A stretch of 64,000 nucleotides of DNA from contig NZ_JMIT01000001.1 of the NCBI RefSeq assembly GCF_000731675.1, positions 805,526 through 869,525 on the forward strand, in the 5' to 3' direction. Under the pieces are notes generated by a model. It was not told the DNA's origin. It did not search any database and saw nothing but the letters and a program-made list of their open reading frames with translations. This document shows, in pieces, positions 33,939 through 43,345 of the stretch. Every line of letters starts with the position of its first letter. The first letter of the stretch is position 1. This stretch comes from Pseudomonas capeferrum (GTDB lineage Bacteria; Pseudomonadota; Gammaproteobacteria; Pseudomonadales; Pseudomonadaceae). The position numbers and the translations under genes are program-made.

Positions 33939-34887
33939 AAAACCCGTCGATGTCATGGTGGTCAACTTCAATACCGCGTCCTTGCTACAGCCCATGTTCG
34001 ATGCGCTGCGCCAGGCCGATAGCGAAAAACTCGCCAGTTACCTGGTTGTCGACAATGCCTCGGTCGATGACTCTGTAGAGCGCATGGCCAAGGTGTGCCC
34101 CGAGGCGCTGTTGCTGAGCAACAAGAAGAACGTCGGTTTTGGCCGTGCCAACAACCAGTTGCTTGCGCACCTGCAGGGCAAGTACGCGCTGCTGCTCAAC
34201 ACCGATGCCTTCGTGGCGGCCGACTCCCTGGCCAAAACCATCGAGTACATGGACAACCACCCTGAGTGCGGTGTGCTAGGCGTGCGCCTGGAAGGTCGCG
34301 AGGGTGACCTGCAACCCAGTTGCCGCTACTTCCCAACCCCCCTGAACGTGTTTGTCGGCCGCACCGGGCTGGGGCGCTTTTTCCCCGGCTTGAAAATGGT
34401 CGACGAGATGAGCTGGGACCATGGCTCGGTACGGGAGTGCGACTGGCTGCCCGGTTGCTTCTACCTGGTCCGTCGAGAAGTGCTGGACCAGGTCGGCCTG
34501 TTCGACCCGCGCTACTTTCTGTACTACGAGGAAGTTGACCACTGCAAGCGGGTCAAGGAGGCGGGCTGGAAGGTGGTGTTCTATCCCCATACCACGGTGG
34601 TGCACATCGGCGGCGAAAGCTCCAAGTCAGTCAGCGAACTGGAGGCGGCCAGCCGGCAGATCTCCAGTTACCAGATCGAGAGCGAGCTGCTGTACTTTCG
34701 CAAACACCACGGTGTTGCCGGGCTGGCACTGCACATGCTGCTGGTGTGCATAGGGGACCTGGTGCTGGCGCTCAAGGCGCTGTTGAAGGGAAGGGGCCGC
34801 GCTGCGATACGGGCCTGCTGGCGGCATTGCCAGACCACCTGGTCGCTGTTGTTCAAGACCCGGTTCGCAACCCAACCCACACGGTAG
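33931..34887 (+). CDS. Family 2 glycosyltransferase (WbbL/rhamnosyltransferase-like)
   Basis: This is a 318-aa GT-A fold enzyme. It starts with DVMVVNFNTASLL, then LVVDNASVDDS, NVGFGRANNQ and the metal-binding segment LLLNTDAFV, where the DxD equivalent is TDA. Further on are GCFYLVRREVLDQVGLFDPRYFLYYEE-type acceptor motifs, seen as VGLFDPRYFLYYEEVDHCKR. This set is typical of rhamnosyl-type family 2 transferases such as WbbL. The C-terminus has a hydrophobic helix that could associate with the membrane. It overlaps the preceding acyltransferase by 8 bases (ATG at 33931 with GGGGACGG upstream) and is followed after 8 bases by the serine acetyltransferase-like gene. The sugar donor is not determined. 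Confidence 0.87.
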   Translation: MDRKPVDVMVVNFNTASLLQPMFDALRQADSEKLASYLVVDNASVDDSVERMAKVCPEALLLSNKKNVGFGRANNQLLAHLQGKYALLLNTDAFVAADSLAKTIEYMDNHPECGVLGVRLEGREGDLQPSCRYFPTPLNVFVGRTGLGRFFPGLKMVDEMSWDHGSVRECDWLPGCFYLVRREVLDQVGLFDPRYFLYYEEVDHCKRVKEAGWKVVFYPHTTVVHIGGESSKSVSELEAASRQISSYQIESELLYFRKHHGVAGLALHMLLVCIGDLVLALKALLKGRGRAAIRACWRHCQTTWSLLFKTRFATQPTR

Positions 34888-34895
34888 GTGAAGCC

Positions 34896-35426
34896 ATGTT
34901 CGAGAATATCCGCGCGGACTTGCGTGCACACGGTGGTGATTGGGGCGCCCAGGGGTTCTGGGTGCTGCTGGTGTATCGCTTTGGGCGCTGGCGCTATGGT
35001 GTGCGCCCGGCCCTGCTGCGCAAACTGTTCTCCATCCTCTACAAGATCTTGTTCAAGTTCGTGCAGATCATCACCGGGGTGGAATTGCCCTGCGAGGTGG
35101 TGATCGGCCGCAACTTCGTCATCGACCATTTTGGCGGCATCGTCATCAGTGGCTACGCCCGGTTCGGCGATGACTGCCGTATTCGCAACGGTGTGGTGGT
35201 GGGCCTGAAGAACGTCAACGAGCCGATTGCGCCGGTGTTTGGCAACAACGTCGATATCGGCGCAGGGGCCAAGGTGCTGGGCAATATCCGCATCGGCAAC
35301 AACGTGACCATTGGCTCCAATGCCGTGGTGCTGATCGATGTGCCCGACGACTCACTGGCGGTCGGTGTACCCGCGACCGTCAAGCGTCGAAAACCAACTG
35401 AAGCTGTGGCGTGCCCGGTCGAGTGA
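34896..35426 (+). CDS. Serine O-acetyltransferase-like (CysE/LpxA fold) acyltransferase
   Basis: This 176-aa protein has an N-terminal helical part (MFENIRADLRAHG, FWVLLVYRFGRWRYG) and a hexapeptide-repeat beta-helix with the CysE-like segment IGRNFVIDHFGGIVISG and NNVDIGAGAKVLGNIRIGNNVTIGSNAVV, given here in parts. Although the fold is that of serine acetyltransferase, proteins of this length in polysaccharide loci usually acetylate sugars, so a role in decorating the exopolysaccharide is more likely than cysteine synthesis. ATG 34896 is in frame, with AGGTGAAG upstream. It lies between two glycosyltransferase genes with gaps of 8 and 5 bases, clearly in one operon. Confidence 0.85.
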   Translation: MFENIRADLRAHGGDWGAQGFWVLLVYRFGRWRYGVRPALLRKLFSILYKILFKFVQIITGVELPCEVVIGRNFVIDHFGGIVISGYARFGDDCRIRNGVVVGLKNVNEPIAPVFGNNVDIGAGAKVLGNIRIGNNVTIGSNAVVLIDVPDDSLAVGVPATVKRRKPTEAVACPVE

Positions 35427-35431
35427 GGCCC

Positions 35432-36409
35432 ATGGAGACAGGTATCGGCGTGGTGGTGATCGGCCGCAATGAGGGGCTGCGCCTGGAGCGCTGCCTGCGC
35501 TCGTTGGCGCACGGTGCGGACCAGGTGGTGTACGTCGACTCAGGTTCTAGCGACGGCTCCGTGGCCATGGCGCAGGCTTTGGGCGTGCACGTGCTGGCGC
35601 TCGACATGGCCCGCCCGTTCACCGCAGCCCGGGCGCGTAACGAGGGCTTCGCTTGCCTGCAACGGCTGTTGCCATCGATGCGCTACGTGCAGTTTGTCGA
35701 CGGTGATTGCGAGGTGGATCCAGGCTGGTTGGCCAGCGCCCAGGCATTTCTGCAGGCGCACCCTGAGGTGGCGGTGGTGTGCGGGCGTCGGCGCGAACGG
35801 TTCCCCCAGCGCTCGATTTACAACTGGCTGTGCGACCTGGAATGGGACACGCCCATCGGTGAAGCCAAGGCCTGTGGTGGCGATGCATTGATGCGTGTCG
35901 ACGCGTTCACCCAAGTGGGCGGGTTCCGCCCGGACCTGATTGCCGGCGAAGAGCCAGAGTTGTGCGTGCGCTTGCGCGCCAAGGGTTGGAAGATCTGGCG
36001 GCTGGCCGCTGAAATGACCTTGCACGATGCGGCCATGACCCATTTCAGGCAGTGGTGGCGACGCAGTTTGCGGGCCGGCCATGCCTATGCCGAAGGTGCT
36101 TTCTTGCATGGGGGCGCGCCAGAGCATCATTGGTTGCGCGAGTCTCGCCGCGCCTGGCTGTGGGGCTTGGGTATCCCGCTGGCGACAGTGCTTGCCAGTG
36201 GCCTGCTGGGTGGCTGGGCGCTGCTGCTGTTGCTGATCTACCCGCTGCAGGCCGCGCGCCTGGCGCGTCGCGGTGGCAAGTCGAGGCGCGAGAACTGGTT
36301 GCAGGCGGTGTTCCTGGTGCTTGGCAAATTCCCTGAAATGCTTGGGCAGGTAAAGTTCCTGTTGAACCGGTTCGCTGCCGGCAAGGCCGCGTTGATCGAG
36401 TACAAATGA
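35432..36409 (+). CDS. Family 2 glycosyltransferase
   Basis: This is a 325-aa GT-A glycosyltransferase. Motifs are GVVVIGRNEGLRLERCLRSL, VVYVDSGSSDGSV, the DxD-type VQFVDGDCEVDPGWL, and GGDALMRVDAFTQVGGF followed by AGEEPELCVRLRAKGWKIWR, a complete family 2 pattern with the ED-like acceptor residues. Two hydrophobic helices near residues 245-275 suggest membrane attachment. The start at 35432 has GAGTGAGG upstream, although the frame continues a little further 5'. It lies 5 bases after the CysE-like gene and 7 before the DUF535 gene. The sugar specificity is unknown. Confidence 0.87.
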   Translation: METGIGVVVIGRNEGLRLERCLRSLAHGADQVVYVDSGSSDGSVAMAQALGVHVLALDMARPFTAARARNEGFACLQRLLPSMRYVQFVDGDCEVDPGWLASAQAFLQAHPEVAVVCGRRRERFPQRSIYNWLCDLEWDTPIGEAKACGGDALMRVDAFTQVGGFRPDLIAGEEPELCVRLRAKGWKIWRLAAEMTLHDAAMTHFRQWWRRSLRAGHAYAEGAFLHGGAPEHHWLRESRRAWLWGLGIPLATVLASGLLGGWALLLLLIYPLQAARLARRGGKSRRENWLQAVFLVLGKFPEMLGQVKFLLNRFAAGKAALIEYK

Positions 36410-36416
36410 GAGCCCT

Positions 36417-37418
36417 ATGATTGCCAGATCGATAGTGAAAAGTGTGCTCACCCTGCAACCCGGCTACTCGCTGCGGGCCTTGAACAACAAAGCCAAGCTG
36501 ACGGTAGAGATCGCCAGGCAGTGGCCCGCACTGAAGGCGTTCATGCAGCGCATGTCGGCTGCGCTGGGTGATGACCGCTTTGCAAGGCTTGGGGTGGATT
36601 GCATCGGCGTCGTGCAGTGGCCCTACATCAGCAAGAATTGGCAGGCGCAGGAGCGCCTGGGGGTGGTGGCGTCGCACTTCGAAGAGGTGGCCAGGCAGTT
36701 TCCGAAATTGTTGCTGCTGGGCCGGGACGACAGCCTGACCTTGTGTGACCTGTCAGCCTATTCGAAGGGGTGCGCGCTGCTGCTGGACCGGCCCATCTGG
36801 TTCAAGCGTGAAGGTGAACTGGTGCTCAACCTGTTCCAGGGCGATCTGCGCGTGGCGTCACTGGCGTTCACCCTGTGCCGTCAGCACGGTGAGTTGTGCC
36901 TGTTCATTGGCGCCGTCCAGGGCATTCACAAAGGCATCGACAGCGAAACGTCGTTGAACATCTACAGGGACCTGACCAAGGACTTCGAAGGCCTGCGCCC
37001 CAGAAGTTTTCTGCTGGAAGCCTTCAAGTGCATGGCCAGGGCGCTGGGGGTAGTGCGCATCTACGCCGTCGGCGATGCGTACCGCCACCATCGTCATCCC
37101 TATTTTGGCGCCGACAAGACGCAAGACCTGGCCGCCCATTACGACGTCATCTGGCAGGAAAACGGCGCCACAGCGTCGGAGCGCGAGGACTTTTTCAGTC
37201 TGCCTTTGGCCGCGGCCAAGCGGGCTGCAGACGACATCGCGCCCAAGAAGCGGGCGATGTACCGCCGGCGTCATGCCTTGCTGGATGACGTTTTCGCCCG
37301 CGTTGAAGCTGCATTGTCAGGCAGCGAGCGCAACCATGGGCTACAAGGGATGAAGGGGGATGTGCTTGAACGTGCATCGGCAGGGGGGCCGCCGCCGGCG
37401 ATCGACAGCCTGAAGTAA
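36417..37418 (+). CDS. DUF535 (VirK/YbjX-like) protein
   Basis: This is a 333-aa cytoplasmic protein of the DUF535 family, which includes E. coli YbjX and Shigella/Salmonella VirK. Recognisable stretches are LFIGAVQGIHKGIDSE, the LRPRSFLLEAFKCMARALGV segment and AVGDAYRHHRHPYFGADK, the most conserved block. No enzymatic activity is established for the family; members are linked to envelope integrity, antimicrobial-peptide resistance and surface protein display. Here the gene is embedded between two glycosyltransferase genes with a 7-base gap upstream, so it should be co-expressed with polymer synthesis. Whether it acts in the pathway or protects the envelope is open. Confidence 0.85.
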   Translation: MIARSIVKSVLTLQPGYSLRALNNKAKLTVEIARQWPALKAFMQRMSAALGDDRFARLGVDCIGVVQWPYISKNWQAQERLGVVASHFEEVARQFPKLLLLGRDDSLTLCDLSAYSKGCALLLDRPIWFKREGELVLNLFQGDLRVASLAFTLCRQHGELCLFIGAVQGIHKGIDSETSLNIYRDLTKDFEGLRPRSFLLEAFKCMARALGVVRIYAVGDAYRHHRHPYFGADKTQDLAAHYDVIWQENGATASEREDFFSLPLAAAKRAADDIAPKKRAMYRRRHALLDDVFARVEAALSGSERNHGLQGMKGDVLERASAGGPPPAIDSLK

Positions 37419-37467
37419 CGGGTTGCCGTTGGCAGGGTTCATTACGCAGGCATTGAATTGGATTCCT

Positions 37468-38670
37468 ATGCGCATTGCTTACTTCATCAACCAGTACCCG
37501 AAGGTCAGCCATAGCTTCATTCGACGCGAAATGCTGGCGCTGGAGCGCCAGGGCATGGAGATCCAGCGCATTGCCCTGCGGGGCTGGGACGCCGAACTGC
37601 AGGACGCCGAGGACATTGCCGAGCGGGACAAGACCCGCTACGTGCTGCAGGACGGCGTCAAGGGGTTGTTGGCACCGACGCTGCAGGTACTGCGCGCCGA
37701 GCCCCGGCGCTTCTTCGCCACCCTGTGGCTGGCCTTGCGCATGGGCCAGCGCGCAGACCGGGCCTGGCCTTATCACCTGGTGTACCTGGCAGAGGCGTGC
37801 AAGGTCTTGCTCTGGTTGCAGGCCTTTGGCGCCAAGCACGTGCACGCGCACTTTGGCACCAACTCCACCGAGGTGGTGATGCTGGCCCATGCACTCGGCG
37901 GGCCTGGCTACAGCTTTACCGTGCACGGCCCGGAAGAATTCGATAAACCGCAATTTCTGCACGTGGGCGAAAAGGTGCGCCGCGCAGCGTTTGTCGCGGC
38001 GGTCAGTTCTTACGGGCGCAGCCAGTTGTTCCGCTGGGTGGCCCATGAGCACTGGGGGAAAGTGAAGGTGGTGCATTGTGGCCTGGAGCGCGAGTTTCAT
38101 GCCGTCGCCGCTGTTGCAGCACCTTCGGCGCCACGCCTGGTGTGCGTGGGGCGCCTGTGCGAACAGAAGGGCCAGCTGTTGCTGATCGAGGCGGCCCGCC
38201 TGTTGGCCGCCCAAGGCGTTGCATTCGAGCTGGTATTGGCAGGGGATGGTGAGATGCGCGGGCAGATCGAAGCCCTGGTCGCCCGCCATGGCTTGCAGGC
38301 ACAGGTGCGGATAACCGGCTGGATCAGCGGCGCCCAGGTGCGGGACGAAATTCTGGCGGCCCGTGCCTTGGTGTTGCCCAGCTTCGCCGAGGGCTTGCCG
38401 GTGGTCATCATGGAGGCCATGGCGTTGCGCCGGCCGGTGTTGACGACTTATGTGGCGGGCATCCCCGAGCTGGTTCGCCAGGGCGAGAATGGCTGGTTGT
38501 TCCCAGCGGGCACGGTGGAGGAGCTGGCTGCGGCAATGGCCGATTGCCTGGCGCAACCCGCCGATGTGTTGCAGCGCATGGGCGAGGCGGCGTATGAGCG
38601 GGTGCTGCAACGCCACGATATCGATACCGAGGCGGCCAAGTTGGCCAGCTACTTCAAGGCCTGCGCATGA
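37468..38670 (+). CDS. Family 4 glycosyltransferase
   Basis: This is a 400-aa GT-B fold enzyme. The N-terminal half begins MRIAYFINQYPKVSHSFIRRE and contains HAHFGTNSTEVVMLA and SFTVHGPEEFDKP. The C-terminal donor-binding half has LVCVGRLCEQKGQLLLIEA, LAGDGEMR and the family retaining-enzyme motif PSFAEGLPVVIMEAMA (E-x7-E). The ATG at 37468 is chosen because it matches the family N-terminus; the frame opens at 37423. The next gene begins within its stop codon (38667-38670, ATGA), so the two are translationally coupled. Close relatives in other exopolysaccharide loci add glucose, galactose or rhamnose, which cannot be resolved here. Confidence 0.9.
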   Translation: MRIAYFINQYPKVSHSFIRREMLALERQGMEIQRIALRGWDAELQDAEDIAERDKTRYVLQDGVKGLLAPTLQVLRAEPRRFFATLWLALRMGQRADRAWPYHLVYLAEACKVLLWLQAFGAKHVHAHFGTNSTEVVMLAHALGGPGYSFTVHGPEEFDKPQFLHVGEKVRRAAFVAAVSSYGRSQLFRWVAHEHWGKVKVVHCGLEREFHAVAAVAAPSAPRLVCVGRLCEQKGQLLLIEAARLLAAQGVAFELVLAGDGEMRGQIEALVARHGLQAQVRITGWISGAQVRDEILAARALVLPSFAEGLPVVIMEAMALRRPVLTTYVAGIPELVRQGENGWLFPAGTVEELAAAMADCLAQPADVLQRMGEAAYERVLQRHDIDTEAAKLASYFKACA

Positions 38671-39854
38671 TCAGCCTATTGGCGTGGCTAATAGGCCTGG
38701 TGGCGGTTGCCATCCTGCTGCCATCGATGGTGTTGTTCGCGCAGGTGCTGCTGGCTTGCCTGCCTGCACGATCACCGCCCGCGGCCGGTGCCAGGCGCCC
38801 GCGCGTGGCGGTGCTGGTGCCTGCGCACAACGAGGCGTCGATCATCGCGTCGACGCTGGCAAGCGTCGGCCCGCAAATGCTGGCGCATGACCGTTTGCTG
38901 GTGGTGGCGGACAATTGCAGTGACGACACCGCGCAATTGGCGCGCAGGGCGGGCGCTGAAGTGATGGAGCGGCACAACGATCAACTGCGTGGCAAGGGCT
39001 ATGCACTGGACTTCGGTGTGCGGCATCTGGCGCAGGACCCGCCAGAGGTGGTGATCATCGTCGACGCCGACTGCCAGGTGGGTGAGGGCGCCATTGACCT
39101 GCTGGCACGCCGCTGCCTTGAAGCTGCGCGGCCTGTGCAGGCGCTCTACCTGATGCATGCGCCCGCCGGCGCGGGCCTGAAAGTGCAGATTGCCGAATTT
39201 GCCTGGCGGGTGAAGAACCTGGTGCGCCCGCGAGGGTGGGCACGCCTGGGCTGGCCTTGTCAGCTGATGGGGGCGGGCATGGCATTCTCCTGGCAGGACC
39301 TGGCAGCGGTCGATTTGGCCAATGGGCACCTCGTCGAAGACTTGAAGCTGGGCCTGGATTTGTGCCGGGGCGGCAAGCCACCGCTGTTTTGCCCTCTCGC
39401 GCAGGTCACCAGCCAGTTCCCGCTCAGCCAGGAAGGCTTGAGCAGCCAGCGCACCCGCTGGGAGCATGGCCACCTGGGGGTGATCGTGGCCGAAGTGCCT
39501 AGCTTGCTGGTGGGCGCGCTCGCGCGGCGCAATTGGCCGCTGCTGGCCATGGCCCTGGACCTGATGGTCCCGCCGTTGGCGTTGCTGGTACTGGCCTTGA
39601 TAGTGGTGGTAGGCGTGTGCTGGCTGGCCGCGCTGCTGTTCGGTATCACCGCACCGGCGTGGATCGCCACGGCGGCCTTGGCAATGCTGGGTGTGGCGGT
39701 GCTGCTGGCGTGGTGGCGTTTCTCTCGGGAACTGATCCCGTTTTCGGTGTTGCTTTACGCCCCTTTCTACGCCGCGAGAAAGATCCCTTTGTATCTGGGT
39801 TTCTTGATCAAACGCCAGGTTGAATGGGTGCGCTCGAAACGGGATGACAGCTGA
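38667..39854 (+). CDS. Membrane-bound family 2 glycosyltransferase
   Basis: This 395-aa protein has an N-terminal membrane helix (about 2-33), a cytoplasmic GT2 domain and three or four C-terminal helices. Catalytic motifs are VLVPAHNEASIIASTL, VVADNCSDDT, the DxD in IIVDADCQ, the acceptor motif LVEDLKLGLDL and the QxxRW-type QRTRWEHG, as in processive or hyaluronan/cellulose synthase-like enzymes. This suggests a beta-linked transferase, possibly acting late on the repeat unit. It overlaps the previous gene by four bases, and its last base is shared with the start of the WecG-like gene, so it belongs to a tightly coupled run. Confidence 0.88.
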   Translation: MISLLAWLIGLVAVAILLPSMVLFAQVLLACLPARSPPAAGARRPRVAVLVPAHNEASIIASTLASVGPQMLAHDRLLVVADNCSDDTAQLARRAGAEVMERHNDQLRGKGYALDFGVRHLAQDPPEVVIIVDADCQVGEGAIDLLARRCLEAARPVQALYLMHAPAGAGLKVQIAEFAWRVKNLVRPRGWARLGWPCQLMGAGMAFSWQDLAAVDLANGHLVEDLKLGLDLCRGGKPPLFCPLAQVTSQFPLSQEGLSSQRTRWEHGHLGVIVAEVPSLLVGALARRNWPLLAMALDLMVPPLALLVLALIVVVGVCWLAALLFGITAPAWIATAALAMLGVAVLLAWWRFSRELIPFSVLLYAPFYAARKIPLYLGFLIKRQVEWVRSKRDDS

Positions 39855-40618
39855 TGAGCGAATGGCAAAGCCGCTGGAAAACGATTATCGGCAAACTGCA
39901 GGTAGTCAGTGACCCTGCGCAAGCGCAACACCTGCTTGAGGCACTGTGCCGGCCCGAGGCGCCGACGGTACTGGGTTTCGTCAATGCCCATGGCATGAAC
40001 CTGGTGGCGGGTAATGCGGATTACTGCAAGGCGCTGTGTTCTGCCGATGTGCTGCTGCGTGATGGGGCCGGCATGGCCATCCTGTATCGCCGCCTGGGGC
40101 TGGACCCTGGGCTGAACATGAATGGTACAGACCTCATTCCCAAGCTGATGGCGGCGTTCAAGGGGCGCCGAGTTGCGTTCTGGGGTACCCGAGAGCCGTT
40201 TCTGGGCCAAGCGGTGCAGTGCTGCGAGGCCCGCTTCGGTCTGGTGCCGGTGTCGGTCCACGATGGTTTTGCCGATGTGGCCACTTACCTTGAACTTGCC
40301 CGGGCAACGCAGCCGGAACTGATCGTGCTGGGCATGGGGATGCCCAAGCAGGAAGCGCTTGCCCAATGGCTGGTTGCCAGTGGCGGGCCGTGCCTGATCG
40401 TCTGCGGTGGGGCGATTCTGGACTTTCTTGGCGGCAAGGTCAGCCGGGCCCCGGCCTGGCTTCGCCGGTTGGGCGGGGAGTGGATCTTCCGTTTGGTGAA
40501 GGAGCCTAAACGCCTGTTCATGCGTTACGTGGTGGGTAACCCGGCGTTCCTTATCCGAACCCTGTTCTGCACCAAGGCGAAGACGCTCGATGCCCGTAAC
40601 ACGCCCAGGCGTATCTGA
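39854..40618 (+). CDS. WecG/TagA/CpsF-family glycosyltransferase
   Basis: This is a 254-aa GT26 family protein. Features are VLGFVNAHGMNLVAGNADY, DVLLRDGAGMAILYRRLG, MNGTDLIP, the strand ELIVLGMGMPKQEAL and ICGGAILDFLGGKVSRAP with WIFRLVKEPKRL, a full match to the family. Relatives transfer N-acetylmannosaminuronic acid, ManNAc or glucose (GumM) to lipid-linked intermediates at the inner membrane face. The start overlaps the previous stop. A 212-base gap with its own GC-rich hairpin separates it from the phosphoglycosyltransferase. The likely role is addition of one sugar to the growing repeat unit. Confidence 0.92.
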   Translation: MSEWQSRWKTIIGKLQVVSDPAQAQHLLEALCRPEAPTVLGFVNAHGMNLVAGNADYCKALCSADVLLRDGAGMAILYRRLGLDPGLNMNGTDLIPKLMAAFKGRRVAFWGTREPFLGQAVQCCEARFGLVPVSVHDGFADVATYLELARATQPELIVLGMGMPKQEALAQWLVASGGPCLIVCGGAILDFLGGKVSRAPAWLRRLGGEWIFRLVKEPKRLFMRYVVGNPAFLIRTLFCTKAKTLDARNTPRRI

Positions 40619-40830
40619 CGATTCGGCCAGGCGAGCCGTCTGAAATGGCCAAAATCCATGGCAGGGCGGATTCCGCCCGCCGGGTGGGCGAGCGACTGCT
40701 ACAGTGATAACAAGCGGCCTTGGGGGGCGGCGAAGACTATTCAGAATACAGGATTCTACTTCAAAGGCTGTTATGGATTGATTGAGTAAGCTGCCAGGCA
40801 CTTGCTACGCTCAAATTAATGAGGTCTGAA

Positions 40831-42246
40831 ATGGTTCTCGAACCCAGAAGCAGTCGTTCCTTACTTCAGCGAAGAAGCAGCGTAAGTAACGCCATTCAGG
40901 CAGGTCTAGATGGAATTGCAGTAACCGGTGTTGCCTGGTACTTGATCTATGATCAGTTCGGTCACATTACCTCTGATTATGTGATCATGCTGCTGTTGTT
41001 AATTGGTGCGCTGGCTGTTATTTACGACCATTATGCAATTTATCGAACCAACGTCGGCTTGTCGATCAAGGCGTTCAGGTTGTTCAAGGCGTGGTCGGCA
41101 ACCTTTTGTTTTCTGGTGGTCATGGCATTTCTTACCAAACAAAGCGAGACGTACTCGCGGTTGTTGGTGGTGCAGTTGTTTGTCTTTGGTTATTTTGCCC
41201 AGCTGTTTTTACATGTGGTGGTGCGTGAATTGCAAAAACGCTTTACCGCCCACGCCCGCCTGGACAACGCGCTTATTATCGGAGCGGGTGACCTTGCCAA
41301 CTTCCTGCACCAGAAGATCAGCAACAACCCCTGGTTCGGTGAACGGGTGCTGGGTTGCGTGCTGATCAATGATTCGGCTGAGCAGGGCAGTGCCGACGCA
41401 AAGCAGCGCCTGCCGGTACTCGGGCATGTCACCGACCTTGACGAGATTGTCGCCAAGCACGCCATTCGCACGGTGTACCTGGTCACCCCGCTGGGTGGCT
41501 CCGAAGTGATTAACGATGTCTATTTGAAGTTGCTCGACAAGTGCATTGCGGTCAACTGGGTGCCGGATATCTTCTCGTTGCGCTTGATTAACCACAGTGT
41601 GCGGGAAATTGCCGGTATTCCGGTATTGACCTTGTCGGAAACACCCTTGACCGGCATGAGTTTGTTTCTGAAGAACCTCGAAGACCGGGTGCTGGCCGCA
41701 TTGATTTTACTGTGTGCCTCACCGGTGCTGCTGGCGGTGGCTATCGCGATCAAGATCGACAGTCGCGGCCCGGTCTTCTTCAGGCAAGAACGGATGGGCT
41801 GGACGGGGGAATCCTTTCGCATCTGGAAGTTCCGTAGCATGCATGTTCATCAACCGGAAAATGGCGTTGTCAAACAGGCTCAGAAGAATGACCCAAGGCT
41901 CACCCGGGTGGGCGCCTTTATTCGCAAGACCAGCCTGGACGAGTTGCCGCAGTTGTTCAATGTATTGACCGGCGAAATGTCGTTGGTGGGGCCGCGCCCC
42001 CATGCACTTCAGCACGATACGCTGTATTCGCAAGACATTGTCGACTACTTTGCGCGGCACAATATCAAACCCGGCATGACCGGCCTGGCGCAGGTCAGGG
42101 GCTTCCGGGGTGAAACCAAAGACATTGAGCAGATGATCCAGCGGGTCGACTCGGACATCGAGTACATCAACAATTGGTCGTTGTGGCTCGACTTTGTCAT
42201 TTTGGTCCGCACGCTCAATGCCTTTACCGGCAAGCAGGCGTACTAG
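40831..42246 (+). CDS. Undecaprenyl-phosphate glucose phosphotransferase (WcaJ-like initiating enzyme)
   Basis: This 471-aa polyprenyl phosphate hexose-1-phosphate transferase begins repeat-unit assembly by moving glucose-1-P (or galactose-1-P) to undecaprenyl phosphate. It has four N-terminal helices and a CoA-binding-like central domain ([18 protein letters not shown]). The C-terminal catalytic domain contains [47 protein letters not shown] and [15 protein letters not shown] 40831 has GAGG seven bases upstream; the in-frame ATG at 40819 is less likely. It is the last gene of the locus and may have its own promoter in the 212 bases before it. Confidence 0.93.
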   Translation: MVLEPRSSRSLLQRRSSVSNAIQAGLDGIAVTGVAWYLIYDQFGHITSDYVIMLLLLIGALAVIYDHYAIYRTNVGLSIKAFRLFKAWSATFCFLVVMAFLTKQSETYSRLLVVQLFVFGYFAQLFLHVVVRELQKRFTAHARLDNALIIGAGDLANFLHQKISNNPWFGERVLGCVLINDSAEQGSADAKQRLPVLGHVTDLDEIVAKHAIRTVYLVTPLGGSEVINDVYLKLLDKCIAVNWVPDIFSLRLINHSVREIAGIPVLTLSETPLTGMSLFLKNLEDRVLAALILLCASPVLLAVAIAIKIDSRGPVFFRQERMGWTGESFRIWKFRSMHVHQPENGVVKQAQKNDPRLTRVGAFIRKTSLDELPQLFNVLTGEMSLVGPRPHALQHDTLYSQDIVDYFARHNIKPGMTGLAQVRGFRGETKDIEQMIQRVDSDIEYINNWSLWLDFVILVRTLNAFTGKQAY

Positions 42247-42263
42247 CCCGACGCTGTCGACCC

Positions 42264-43199
42264 TCACGCCAGCGGGTGCAGTTCCCTGAACCCGCGAGCC
42301 TCTTCCACCAGCCAATCATGCACCGCGCGGGCGCCGGGCTGGGTCAGCCCGCCGGGCGGGTAATGCACCACATAGCGTTTGTGGTTGGCGATCGCTACCC
42401 CGAACGGCACGATCAGCGCCCCCCGTTCCAGTTCATCGTTGAGCAGGGTGCGCCGGGCGATTGCCACGCCAACCCCGGCAATCGCCGCCTCGATGGTCAG
42501 GTGGTTGCGGTTGAAGGTATGCCCCCGCCGTACATCGAGGCCGCCCGCGCCGATACCTTCCAGGTAGAACTCCCATTCAGCGTACTCCGAGGCCCCTCGC
42601 CAGGCGGTGATGTCATGCAGCAAGGGGTAATGCGCAAGGTCAGCCGGCCCGTGCAGCGGTGGTCGGCCACGCAGCAGCGTGGGCGAGCAGACCGGGAAGA
42701 TCTGCTCGTCCAGCAGCGGCGTCGACAGCATGCCCGGGTAACTGCCATCGTTCAGGTCGATGGCCAGGTCGAAGTCCCCCGGGTGCAGTGCCTGTGCGCT
42801 GTCTTCGGCCACCAGCCGCAACTCGATGTCCGGGTAGCGCTGCTGAAAGCGCGGCAAACGCGGCGTCAGCCATTTGGCCAGAAATGACGGAATAGAACGC
42901 AGGCGCAAGGTGCCGCGGATCTCACCGGCGTCCAGGCGCAGCAGCTCGGCCTCGATGCTGCCATAGGCCTCGGCCACTGTCTGGGCCAGGCGTTGCCCTT
43001 CGGCGCTCAGCTCGACCCCGCGGGCGCGCCGCAGGAACAGGCGATAGCCCAGCCGTTCCTCCAGCTGGCGCATCTGCTGGCTGACTGCGCCCGGTGTGAT
43101 GTGCAGTTCTTCGGCGCAGCGGGTAAATGACAAATGCCGGGCCGCACAGGAGAACACATACAGCCAGACGAACATCTGGCCATTGAGTTGTCGTCTCAT
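42264..43199 (-). CDS. LysR-family regulator (GcvA-like), probable regulator of sdaA
   Basis: This 311-aa LysR regulator has an N-terminal winged helix (FSCAARHLSFTRCAEELHIT, then PGAVSQQMRQLEERLGYRLF) and a periplasmic-binding-like effector domain with the GcvA-type SIPSFLAKWLTPRLPRF segment. It is transcribed divergently from L-serine ammonia-lyase with 146 bases between the start codons, the usual layout for a LysR regulator and its target, so it likely responds to serine or a related metabolite. Its 3' end lies 17 bases from the convergent end of the phosphoglycosyltransferase gene. It belongs to the GcvA/DsdC/AmpR branch. Confidence 0.9.
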   Translation of the reverse strand: MRRQLNGQMFVWLYVFSCAARHLSFTRCAEELHITPGAVSQQMRQLEERLGYRLFLRRARGVELSAEGQRLAQTVAEAYGSIEAELLRLDAGEIRGTLRLRSIPSFLAKWLTPRLPRFQQRYPDIELRLVAEDSAQALHPGDFDLAIDLNDGSYPGMLSTPLLDEQIFPVCSPTLLRGRPPLHGPADLAHYPLLHDITAWRGASEYAEWEFYLEGIGAGGLDVRRGHTFNRNHLTIEAAIAGVGVAIARRTLLNDELERGALIVPFGVAIANHKRYVVHYPPGGLTQPGARAVHDWLVEEARGFRELHPLA

Positions 43200-43345
43200 C
43201 GTTTAGTACCACTAAAGCCTTGCTTAGGAGGTTTCGTTGGTCATCCTTGCCGCAGCAGGTCAGTATCGCTCAACTTCGCAGTAGCGTTCAATTTTCCCAG
43301 TGAACCGTGCATGGGCGTTTCTGTCCAGCCCGGTCAGGCATTAGT

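Noticed and set aside
34896..35426. Housekeeping serine acetyltransferase for cysteine synthesis
   Set aside because: The protein is short and lies between glycosyltransferase genes, so sugar acetylation is the better reading despite the CysE-like fold.
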